Below, one piece after another: positions 1-6,434 of a stretch of DNA of 51,093 nucleotides. Source of the DNA: an uncultured Gemmiger sp. (lineage in GTDB: Bacteria > Bacillota > Clostridia > Oscillospirales > Ruminococcaceae). The DNA lies in assembly GCA_947631565.1 (NCBI GenBank), contig CANRLV010000009.1:1-51093 (forward strand), in the 5' to 3' direction. Under the pieces are notes generated by a model, which saw only the letters and a program-made list of their open reading frames with translations, did no database searches and had not been told where the DNA came from. Position numbers and translations under genes: made by a program. How positions within the stretch are numbered: the stretch's first letter is position 1; each line of letters starts with the position of its first letter.

Positions 1-61
1 GTTATGCCATTCTCTTGTGACCACATTTTTTGTGGCCTTTTTTCTTTTTAGGGCTTGACTT

Positions 62-508
62 TTATTTGCAGGACTCCCTGTGTAACGTTTTGATGTAGGT
101 AAGTTGGAACTGGATCATATACCGTGCATCTTGCAAGGTATTGCTGTAGAGGTAGCCGGGCGAGAGCGCGGTGATGGTCTGCGCCGAGCAGTCATCCGGC
201 ATTTCCGGGAGCTTTCCCTCCAAACTGCGCCGTTCCACCCAGTCGGACACTTTCTCGAAGAAAGCGCTGTTCTGGATGTTCTGCAGGCGGTCAAGGGAGT
301 AAAATTCCCGGCTGGAAAAGGCGAAAAGGTACTGACGGTACGAGTCGCCGTTTGTGTAGGTCTCCAAGATGGGGTCCGATACGTCCACGTCGATGGAGTA
401 GTTGATGGGCTCGGAGCCGAGGGCGTTGACGTGAAATGCGCCATCCTTCAGCAGCGGGCACTCCATGAAGAAATCAGTGACCCCTTGGATGATGGAATCG
501 ACGGCCAT
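62..508 (-). CDS. Phage minor capsid / tail terminator-like protein
   Basis: A 148 aa protein and the last head-tail gene seen before the left window edge. It resembles the family called 'minor capsid protein from bacteriophage', whose members sit third in the minor capsid 1-2-3 run of Gram-positive siphophages and are thought to complete the head-tail or tail-tube junction. Visible features are an N-terminal helix (AVDSIIQGVTDFFM), a mostly beta middle and a C-terminal FQLTYIKTLHR strand typical of tail-terminator-like folds. Its start abuts the stop of the upstream gene (TAAATG), so it is translationally coupled. Function is inferred from family and gene order. Confidence 0.7.
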   Translation of the reverse strand: MAVDSIIQGVTDFFMECPLLKDGAFHVNALGSEPINYSIDVDVSDPILETYTNGDSYRQYLFAFSSREFYSLDRLQNIQNSAFFEKVSDWVERRSLEGKLPEMPDDCSAQTITALSPGYLYSNTLQDARYMIQFQLTYIKTLHRESCK

Positions 509-889
509 TTACCCCACCTCCTCAGCGCCGCGCCGGATCTCGTCCTTTTCGGCCGCTTTCATGCGCTCAAACCACTTTGCGCCGCGGTTGGCGTCATAGG
601 GGCGGCTGTCGGCGGTGCCGTAGTACTGCGGGGCGGCATAGGGGGCGATGTAGCGGACCTCGCCGCTGCCTATCACGGTACCGAGCTTGCCGGACTTCTC
701 CAGCATACCGGTATCGAGCGGGACACGCGGGCTGCAGCGGCGCAGCACCTCGCTGTCGATGAATTTTTGCTTCTTGGTGAAGCTCTGATTCCGTCGTCTT
801 GCAAAGTTCGTGTCCCAGACCAGCTGCGCTTTGCCGCTCGGCGTCTGGATGATGACGCCGCGGGGCGTCTTGATCTGAAAGCTCGCCAT
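509..889 (-). CDS. Phage minor capsid protein 2-like (head-tail joining)
   Basis: A 126 aa protein resembling the Minor_capsid_2 family. The fragments RVPLDTGMLEKSGK and YIAPYAAPQYYG are the usual signature of HK97 gp10-like and minor capsid neck proteins (a 'PxDTGxL' turn followed by 'PYAxxQxYG'). It is basic, as expected for a neck component close to DNA. It lies between the predicted head-closure gene (891-1328) and the tail-terminator-like gene (62-508), which is the canonical order. It probably forms part of the neck that joins the filled capsid to the tail. The family assignment is fairly secure; the exact role is inferred. Confidence 0.75.
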   Translation of the reverse strand: MASFQIKTPRGVIIQTPSGKAQLVWDTNFARRRNQSFTKKQKFIDSEVLRRCSPRVPLDTGMLEKSGKLGTVIGSGEVRYIAPYAAPQYYGTADSRPYDANRGAKWFERMKAAEKDEIRRGAEEVG

Positions 890-890
890 A

Positions 891-1328
891 TCACACCCCC
901 TCGATGTGCCAGTGCTGGACCGCCGTACTCCCCCGCCTCGTGTTGTCGATGTGCGCGGTAATGATGTAGGGCCGCCCGCCGCTTTTCTTGAGATAGGTCA
1001 AGGCGTCAGCGATTGGCGCCGCAACTTCAACGTGGCCGAGGATAATGACGTCCTCGTCCCGGATGGTCCAGTGCTTTGCGGCTTCATCTGCCGCCATCTC
1101 GCGGAACTTGCTGAAAGGGACGTAGGTCTTGCCGTCAGCGACGCTGGCGGTGATGGGAATGCGGATAACGACCTTTCTGGCCCCTGTGACGGCGCCGTTG
1201 TCGGCCTGCACCGCTTCGGTCTCATGCCACGCCACGCCCTCGATGAAGGTGGGCAAGAACACTTCTCTGCGCTCAGCCTTGTCCTGGATGGCATTGAACA
1301 GAGTGACCGTCTCTGTTGCCGTTATCAT
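891..1328 (-). CDS. Phage minor capsid protein 1-like / head closure protein
   Basis: A 145 aa product starting at MITATETVTLFN. An upstream in-frame ATG exists at 1349, but the chosen start overlaps the stop of the connector gene in the 4-bp arrangement used throughout this operon. The sequence is beta-rich, with a late HIDNTRRGSTAVQHWHIEGV segment that is often seen in phage putative minor capsid protein 1 / head-closure proteins of Lactobacillales and Clostridia phages. It follows the connector and precedes minor capsid 2, fitting a head-completion stopper. The function rests on position plus weak family resemblance. Confidence 0.6.
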   Translation of the reverse strand: MITATETVTLFNAIQDKAERREVFLPTFIEGVAWHETEAVQADNGAVTGARKVVIRIPITASVADGKTYVPFSKFREMAADEAAKHWTIRDEDVIILGHVEVAAPIADALTYLKKSGGRPYIITAHIDNTRRGSTAVQHWHIEGV

Positions 1329-1726
1329 CCCCTGCCGCCCCCCTCGCACTCCGTGAAATGGTTGCGCCCACGGTAAAGCAGGCTGGCGTACTCGGTGCCC
1401 GCAAGCATATTGCGGATGATGCCGGCCAGGGACGCCTCTCTCTGTGTATCAGAAAGGGCGTCGTCATAAGACACGGAATACCCGTCGTTGCTCTCGGACT
1501 TGACGCCGCTCGCTGTGCGCTGCTGGCTGGAGTAGTATTTTTCTGATGCGGCGCACACGGCATCTTTGACGGCGTCGGGAACGGCGTCAAACTTTTTGAG
1601 CCGGCCGAACGTGAGACGGTCAAGGAGGGCGGACGTCCACCTCGCGCAAGCAAGGAAGTTGCCTTCCGGGATCGCTTTCCCGCCGAAAGTCGCCGTGTAG
1701 TAGTTGTAGTCGGCGTAGATTGCCAC
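1325..1726 (-). CDS. Phage head-tail connector protein
   Basis: A 133 aa all-helical protein of gp6/gp15-like connector type. It opens with a short YxDYxYYTATFGG segment, then helices containing FLACARWTSALLDRLTFGR and DAVKDAVCAASEKYYSSQQ. This 'A.RxLDxxTFxR' pattern is common in head-tail connectors that bind beneath the portal. It lies just downstream of the major capsid region and overlaps the next gene by 4 bp. The C-terminal YRGRNHFTECEGG tail matches the usual end of these proteins. It probably forms the first neck ring after DNA packaging. Confidence 0.7.
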   Translation of the reverse strand: MAIYADYNYYTATFGGKAIPEGNFLACARWTSALLDRLTFGRLKKFDAVPDAVKDAVCAASEKYYSSQQRTASGVKSESNDGYSVSYDDALSDTQREASLAGIIRNMLAGTEYASLLYRGRNHFTECEGGGRG

Positions 1727-1759
1727 GCGAATCCCCCCTTGTCGAGCTGTGAGAGCGGC

Positions 1760-2074
1760 TTACGCCTTGTCGTCGGGGGGCTTCTTGGTGCGGGCGCCCT
1801 TCTTGCCGGGCGCGGTGTCGGCCTCGGCGGGGCTGGTGTCGCCGTACTCCTTGAGCCGGTCCTCAAGGACGTTGACCGCATGGGTGAGGCGGGCAACCTC
1901 GGCCTTGAGGTCGGCGTTCTCTTCGGTGAGCTGGGCGGCAATGTCCTTGTCCGTGACAGGGGTGAAAATGACCTTATTGTCCATGGTCATAACGGTATAG
2001 CCGAGCTTCTTGTAGTTTTCGGCCGCAGAGTCGTCAACGCGAAGGACGCGGGGGCCCTTTTTGACTTTCAGCAT
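1760..2074 (-). CDS. Small coiled-coil phage head-region protein
   Basis: A 104 aa protein starting at MLKVKKGPRVLRVDD; a second ATG five codons upstream is less likely. The first 40 residues look like a small folded domain (VDDSAAENYKKLGYTVMT), resembling the short 'LRVxxxxxxxYxxxGY' module found in phage head proteins. Residues 50-85 form a predicted coiled coil with heptad-spaced leucines and valines (LTEENADLKAEVARLTHAV). The tail is Lys/Pro rich and disordered. It sits between the capsid region and the connector. The biochemical role is unknown; it could be a head accessory protein. Confidence 0.6.
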   Translation of the reverse strand: MLKVKKGPRVLRVDDSAAENYKKLGYTVMTMDNKVIFTPVTDKDIAAQLTEENADLKAEVARLTHAVNVLEDRLKEYGDTSPAEADTAPGKKGARTKKPPDDKA

Positions 2075-2134
2075 GGGTGATACCTCCATAGATGGGTGCG
2101 GGAGGCTGGCATGGGGCCAGCCTCCCGCACGGTG

Positions 2135-2446
2135 TTACTCCTCGAGGGTGCAGCCGGTGAATTTGAGCTGCGGAAGGGCCTCGCCATCGACGGTGATATC
2201 CAGCGTATCGCTGGTGGACTCGACGCGGATAACGAGGTCGGGGTCAAACGGCAGGTCCTTTTTGTCAGGGCGCTCCACGCCGTTCTTCTTCAGCGTCATT
2301 TTCTGGCCGGTGCCCGTGAGCTTGGCCGCAAAGTAATGCCCGGTCTGTTCGGCGGGGTCGCTGCTGAACTCCTTGAAGTCGGTGACATTATGCAGCGAGG
2401 CGGTCACGGTGCCATCTTCTGCGATGGTCGCGCCGTCAGCTTGCAA
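2135..2446 (-). CDS. Capsid extension / decoration-like domain, probably read by -1 frameshift from the major capsid gene
   Basis: The reading frame is open from the 3' end of the major capsid gene to 2135 but contains no ATG or GTG; the first possible start is a TTG at 2446 with only a weak upstream AAGG. The frame is -1 relative to the capsid gene and is continuous with it across an A8-GGG run at 2506-2516. Translation after a slip gives KK-R-VSPVVPDGNATALG, followed by a compact beta-rich domain of about 100 residues (ASLHNVTDFKEF, HYFAAKLTG, LDITVDGEALPQL). This looks like an Ig-like or head-decoration domain. Separate translation from the TTG remains possible. Confidence 0.6.
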   Translation of the reverse strand: MQADGATIAEDGTVTASLHNVTDFKEFSSDPAEQTGHYFAAKLTGTGQKMTLKKNGVERPDKKDLPFDPDLVIRVESTSDTLDITVDGEALPQLKFTGCTLEE

Positions 2447-2502
2447 ATCGCTGACCTTTTTGGAGCCGAGAGCAGTTGCATTCCCGTCAGGAACGACCGG
2501 GC

Positions 2503-3402
2503 TTACCCTTTTTTTTCGACGCAGAAGTCGATGGCGTCGATGCGGTTCTTGAGGACAAACACATCCTCAAAGGACTCCTCGAAGTAGTCCCACTTGCCCT
2601 CGCTGCCGGCCGAGGGCGGGTCGAGCTGGGCAAACTCGTAGGACACGGGGGTGATGACGGCCAGCGGATGGATGAGGGCCATGTTGATCTGGTCCGCGCT
2701 TTCGTCGACCTTCCAGCCCTCGGTGAAGTCGTACACGGTCTTCATCATGTCGGACGGCACGGTCTCGATCTGCACCTCATCGATGCTGGAAATGCCGCGC
2801 TTGATGGCATCGCTGGTGGTGGCGACGTTGATGGTGCGGTAGATGGACTTGGCGTTGTTGATGAAGTTCTTTACGGCCGGGGTGACGTACAGGATGCGGC
2901 CGGCGCGGGGGACGCGCTTGTCGTCCATGGCGGTCATCATCTGGTCGAAGACCTCAAGAACGTTCTCGTGGGTGAGAGCGTCCTCGTGGGGCGTCTTGCT
3001 GGCCTTCTTCCAGTCGTCGTAGATCTTGGAGATGCAGTAGGCGTTCATCTCGGGGAACTTCTGCTCCTCGTTGTACACCTTGGTGATGTTGCCGATGGCG
3101 GCGACCTGGTTGGTCTCGTCGATGTCGCGCGGATGAACGAGGGTGCCCCAGCAGCGGTGGTTCTCCAGCGTGAGCGGGGTCCACTCGTTGGTGAAGCGGC
3201 GCTGCTTGGTGCCGATGGTGTCGCGGTCGCCATCATAGCGGCCAGTGACAGAGATGGACGGCACCTCGATGGTGCGGGCGTTCACCCAGCGGTAGCGGGT
3301 GTCGTTCGGGGTGCTGAAAAGGGCGCCGAAGTACAGCACATACGGGAACTGCTGCTCCAGGGCGGCCTGGTACTGGGTTGCGTAGTTGAGGGGAGTAGCC
3401 AT
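2503..3402 (-). CDS. Phage major capsid protein
   Basis: A 299 aa protein of the HK97-fold capsid family common in Firmicutes siphophages. Visible hallmarks are an N-terminal NYATQYQAALEQQFPYVLYFG segment, the spine-helix/E-loop region (TIEVPSISVTGRYDGDRDT), RVPRAGRILYVTPAVKNFI and the C-terminal SFEDVFVLKNRIDAIDF. There is no long N-terminal delta domain, which matches the separate scaffold gene immediately upstream (3421-4086). The ATG follows AGGAGGTAAGGTAAA. The gene ends GAA-AAA-AAA-GGG-TAA, a slippery run that would allow a -1 shift into an in-frame extension domain. Confidence 0.93.
   Translation of the reverse strand: MATPLNYATQYQAALEQQFPYVLYFGALFSTPNDTRYRWVNARTIEVPSISVTGRYDGDRDTIGTKQRRFTNEWTPLTLENHRCWGTLVHPRDIDETNQVAAIGNITKVYNEEQKFPEMNAYCISKIYDDWKKASKTPHEDALTHENVLEVFDQMMTAMDDKRVPRAGRILYVTPAVKNFINNAKSIYRTINVATTSDAIKRGISSIDEVQIETVPSDMMKTVYDFTEGWKVDESADQINMALIHPLAVITPVSYEFAQLDPPSAGSEGKWDYFEESFEDVFVLKNRIDAIDFCVEKKG
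2506..2517 (-). promoter_or_regulatory. Candidate -1 programmed ribosomal frameshift site
   Basis: On the minus strand the major capsid gene ends GTC GAA AAA AAA GGG TAA. A tandem slip by one base over the A run moves ribosomes into a frame that stays open for a further 120 codons or so. A-rich heptamers of the A-AAA-AAA/G type are established -1 slip sites. No strong downstream stem-loop was identified by eye, although a GGG follows immediately. Confidence 0.5.
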
Positions 3403-3420
3403 TTTACCTTACCTCCTGTT

Positions 3421-4086
3421 TCAGGTGTTCTTGCCCGGCTCACGCACATGCATAAAGCCGAGATTGAAAGGATTGTCGTTCTGCTGTTCGTTGCGGCCTG
3501 TGTTGAGGCCGGTGGTAAAGCGGGGATTTGGCGCGGGCGGCGCCGGATCTTCGGGCGGAGGGGTCTCCTGCGCAAAAGCTGCTTTGTTTTCCTCGCTGTC
3601 TTTGAGGCCGTCAAGGAATTCCTTGCCGCCGATGAGGACGCCGCTCTCGTCGAGCTTGAAGCCCTTCTGCCGGAGCATGGCGAGAACGCCCATCTTGGCG
3701 GCGGGGCTGGCATAGCGGTACTGCTCCACCAGAAGCTCCTCGGCGCTCGCCAGCCGCTGTGCGGCGAGTTTGTCCTGCAGGGCCTTGGTCTCGGTCTCGT
3801 ACTTGGTCTGCCACTCCGCGGCGCTCTTTTTGATGCCGTCCACGTCCATGTCCTTGAAAGCCTGGATCTGCTTGTTGGCTTGCTCCAACTGCTCCTTGGT
3901 GCCCTTCAGCTCGGTGTCCTTGTCGTCAAATTTGCCCTTGGCGACATAGCCGCCATCGGCGAGGTTGACGATCTTGAGGTTCTTGTCGCCCTCAAGGGCG
4001 GCGACGAACTCGTCAAAGGTCAGGCCCTTGGGCTGCTCGCCCTCTTTCGGGGTGCCAAAGAGATGTTTCAGATACTCGTAAGCCAT
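3421..4086 (-). CDS. Phage scaffolding protein, GP20 family
   Basis: A 221 aa protein with the layout of the Phage_GP20 minor structural / scaffolding family. It has an N-terminal helix pair (LTFDEFVAAL, KNLKIVNLADGGYVAKGKFDDK), a long central coiled coil (KEQLEQANKQIQAFKDMDVDGIKKSAAEWQ), then a conserved VLAMLRQKGFKLDE...GKEFLDGLKDSEE module and a Pro-rich tail. It lies directly upstream of the major capsid gene, as scaffolds do, and would direct procapsid assembly before removal. A clear SD (AACAGGAGGAACACATC) precedes the ATG. The 340-bp structured gap upstream may set its expression apart from portal expression. Confidence 0.9.
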   Translation of the reverse strand: MAYEYLKHLFGTPKEGEQPKGLTFDEFVAALEGDKNLKIVNLADGGYVAKGKFDDKDTELKGTKEQLEQANKQIQAFKDMDVDGIKKSAAEWQTKYETETKALQDKLAAQRLASAEELLVEQYRYASPAAKMGVLAMLRQKGFKLDESGVLIGGKEFLDGLKDSEENKAAFAQETPPPEDPAPPAPNPRFTTGLNTGRNEQQNDNPFNLGFMHVREPGKNT

Positions 4087-4242
4087 GATGTGTTCCTCCT
4101 GTTTCGCTGATTTTGTTTAGATGCCGGTTCACTCCGGCGACTGCTATCCGGCGCGGTATCTCTGCCGGAAAGAGAGAAGCAGTTTAAGCGCCATGCTCCA
4201 GGGCAGAACAACGGCGGCAGCCATGCGCCGCCGAGGCTCAAC

Positions 4243-4279
4243 AAAAAAAGGGCGACGCGCCCGGATATGGCGCTCGCCC
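4243..4279 (-). terminator. Strong intrinsic terminator
   Basis: Minus-strand hairpin GGGCGA-GCGCC / GGCGC-(GTC)GCCC at 4250-4279, followed directly by seven T residues (TTTTTTTGTTG) at 4243-4249. It lies between the candidate immunity gene and the scaffold gene and would limit read-through from the packaging genes. Confidence 0.75.
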
Positions 4280-4398
4280 ATCGAAAGTGCCGGCAAGACT
4301 CATCAGCGCCTCGCCGGCAGGGTATTCTATTACGGACCTGTCTGGCCCCTTAAGGATGGCCGCGGATCATAGCAATGCCCCTTTCTGTGTACTCAATG

Positions 4399-4428
4399 AA
4401 AAAGCCGCCTACCAAACGGCAAGCGGCT
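4399..4428 (-). terminator. Intrinsic terminator after the candidate immunity gene
   Basis: Minus-strand AGCCGC stem, 14-nt loop, GCGGCT stem and a TTTTT tail, starting 2 bp after the stop codon of the 87-aa gene. A second terminator follows 120 bp later. Confidence 0.7.
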
Positions 4429-4430
4429 GT

Positions 4431-4694
4431 TCACTCGGATTCCTGGATGTGCATATAGTCGATGATGCTCTCAATCATGTAGGTGTCTTTGGTGGGTTCA
4501 TAGCCCGCGGCCATCGTCGCCACGCTTTCATCGTCGAGCCAGAGAAAAAAGTCGGCATCCTCGTCTGCGGAAATGGCAAAACGCAGGTCTTTCTCAGCCG
4601 CCAGCACCCGCCGCACGATAGGCACGTTGGGGTAGTTGGCCCTGAGAAATTCAACTTGCTCTTTTTTTAGGATGAATTCTACCTTATTTTCCAT
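4431..4694 (-). CDS. Small acidic protein, candidate immunity to the adjacent capsid-borne toxin domain
   Basis: An 87 aa protein with no recognised family. It is strongly acidic (about 19 Asp/Glu against 9 Lys/Arg), compact and without membrane segments, with an acidic centre ADEDADFFLWLDDES. Its start overlaps the last codons of the minor capsid gene (4684-6420), whose C terminus looks like a BECR/EndoU-type nuclease toxin. A small acidic gene coupled to the 3' end of a polymorphic toxin is the standard layout of a cognate immunity protein, and a terminator follows it at once. The immunity role is inference from layout and charge. It could instead be an unrelated phage accessory protein. 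Confidence 0.5.
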   Translation of the reverse strand: MENKVEFILKKEQVEFLRANYPNVPIVRRVLAAEKDLRFAISADEDADFFLWLDDESVATMAAGYEPTKDTYMIESIIDYMHIQESE

Positions 4695-6420
4695 CCTTCA
4701 AAAGCCTTTCTCTGAGTCCGCTCCTTGTCGGATTGCACTGGATCAGTACGCCGGTGTTCGGATTGACCGTGACGGTCGCCCTTGCCCCGACAAACTTCTG
4801 GCTTGCATTCGAGCCTGTGCCGGTGGCGGCGTCAACCGTTTGCAATGGGTGCTGCAGCGCGTCGAGAACGTCTTCCACGGAAACGCCGCTGCGCGGTTTT
4901 CCCGTCTTGGGGTCCTCTATCGTGCCGATAACGCGCTCAATGAAGTGCTGGCTCTGTGCGGTAATCTTTATCCCGTTCGAGGTCGTGGTCCCGACAACGG
5001 AGTCCTCGATGGCCCGGCACTGCTTCTTGTAGTTCTCGAACGTGGAGAGCGGGGATATCATGCCGCTTTTGACCTGTCGCAGATATCGGTCGTACAGCGC
5101 ACTTTCTTCCTTGTTATTATACCGCAATTCGTTGCGTTTGGCAAGTGTGCCCGGCCCGCCGATATCGGCTCCCGTGCCTTCGATCAAGCGTTGGAATTTG
5201 CGCTCCGCTCCCTGCCGCGCCCGCTGTGCGTATGCGCGGTTCCAAGACAGGATGTTGCCGTCCTGGTCCTTTACGGCCGCCACGCCGGTCCGGGTGCTGT
5301 TTGCCGCGTGGTTCGTCTGCTTACAAAGGTCTTTGTAGGCCGCCTCCTGATTTTTCAGCTTCATGCTGGCGCTCTCAAAGTCCTCCTGCAGGGCGGCTTT
5401 CAGCTTCTTGTCGCCGGTGGCGTCCATTGCCGCCTGATAAGCGGCGATTTCCCGCTTGCTTTCCCGGATGCCCCGCTCGTGCTCGCGCATGAGCTGCGAG
5501 ACGTCGTACTCGGTCAGCTTCTCGCCGTTGTAGGTATACTTGGGCGCGTCATACTCGCGGAGCATTTCAGGCGTATAGGCCGGTTTGGATATGCCCGGCC
5601 AGTACGGGTAAAAGCTGTGCCGGCAATTCCAGCCGCACAGGCCGGCGCCGGTGCCGTAGCCTGTGCTTTCTTCAAAGTTTGGGTACTCGGCCGTCGCGCC
5701 CTCGATCTTGAAGATCCGCCCCTGCCATACAGAATGAGACGGGCGGGCGCCGGCGTGGGCCGACGTTTCGTAATACTCGCACTCCATGTCGGCCGCGTAG
5801 TATTCGGTGAGCTTGGCGGCCGTCTGGTTCAGCCCCGTCAAAACGGAGCGCCGGACAGCCACATCCAGGTGGTCGCGTCGGCCAGAGGGAAACGTGACGT
5901 AGTTGCCATCCACGGCCGCGGTTTTGATGGCGTCGCGGATCGCCTGCTGGTATGTGAATGCGCCGGACTGGACTTTCATATAGGCCACATTGACCGCGTC
6001 CATGTAGGCGCAGGTGGCCGTCACGCCGGTCGTCATGGTGAGGTTGCGCAGGTCCCCGTTGGTCTTGGACACCGCCGCGCTGAGCAGATCCTTCATCTGC
6101 TGGGACGGGCGGAGGTCTGTCTGCACCCCTGCCAGGATGAGGGGCTTGGCATCATTTTGCAGCCCCACAACAGCGGCTTCATCGAAAAGGCGCCGGATCT
6201 CTTTTTCGGAGGCCCCGGTCGCGCTGGCAAGCTGCTTTGTGACTTCCGTAAGGAGCAGGCCCGCCTGCTGGGCGCTGTCGATCTGGTGCCGTGCGGTCGG
6301 CGATATGCCGCCCGTCTTGACGATGCGCCGGGCGATGTCAGCTATGATGGCCCGGTCCAGTTCATCACACACGCCGAGAAGGTAGTCAGTGCAGCTGGCA
6401 AGGTATTCCGGCGTGAGCAT
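4684..6420 (-). CDS. Phage minor capsid protein (Phage_min_cap2) with C-terminal BECR/EndoU-like toxin domain
   Basis: A 578 aa protein. Residues 1 to about 300 match phage minor capsid protein 2 / MuF-type proteins: helical N terminus, then AHAGARPSHSVWQGRIF and a CGWNCRHSFYPYWPG motif. Residues about 330-400 form a Lys/Glu-rich helix (REHERGIRESKREIAAYQ). The last 100 residues are different: SQHFIERVIG, EDVLDALQHPLQTV, VTVNPNTGVLIQCNPT. This arrangement (His-containing helix, helix, beta-strands ending in 'NPxTGxLIxxNPT') is typical of the BECR nuclease superfamily that is fused to phage minor capsid proteins. It lies between the portal gene and a small acidic candidate immunity gene. Confidence 0.82.
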   Translation of the reverse strand: MLTPEYLASCTDYLLGVCDELDRAIIADIARRIVKTGGISPTARHQIDSAQQAGLLLTEVTKQLASATGASEKEIRRLFDEAAVVGLQNDAKPLILAGVQTDLRPSQQMKDLLSAAVSKTNGDLRNLTMTTGVTATCAYMDAVNVAYMKVQSGAFTYQQAIRDAIKTAAVDGNYVTFPSGRRDHLDVAVRRSVLTGLNQTAAKLTEYYAADMECEYYETSAHAGARPSHSVWQGRIFKIEGATAEYPNFEESTGYGTGAGLCGWNCRHSFYPYWPGISKPAYTPEMLREYDAPKYTYNGEKLTEYDVSQLMREHERGIRESKREIAAYQAAMDATGDKKLKAALQEDFESASMKLKNQEAAYKDLCKQTNHAANSTRTGVAAVKDQDGNILSWNRAYAQRARQGAERKFQRLIEGTGADIGGPGTLAKRNELRYNNKEESALYDRYLRQVKSGMISPLSTFENYKKQCRAIEDSVVGTTTSNGIKITAQSQHFIERVIGTIEDPKTGKPRSGVSVEDVLDALQHPLQTVDAATGTGSNASQKFVGARATVTVNPNTGVLIQCNPTRSGLRERLLKDGK

Positions 6421-6434
6421 GATGAATCACCGCC

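Larger units (their letters stand above)
4087..4430 (-). other. Structured intergenic region before the scaffold gene
   Basis: About 340 bp without a convincing gene. It contains two minus-strand intrinsic terminators (4399-4428 and 4243-4279), a 7-bp inverted repeat TGCCGGC/GCCGGCA (4288-4294/4313-4319), a GC-rich hairpin (about 4212-4232) and several CCGG-centred repeats close to the scaffold start. It separates the portal/toxin/immunity block from the scaffold-capsid block. A TTGTTC / TTAAAC promoter-like pair with wide spacing lies after the second terminator on the minus strand but is weak. Confidence 0.6.

Noticed and set aside
1-61. A plus-strand hairpin with a T-run (CCACA-TGTGG then TTTTTTCTTTTT) and a possible minus-strand start codon at 24-26.
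   Set aside because: It is cut by the window edge. The stem is only 5 bp, and the next phage gene cannot be judged from 8 codons.
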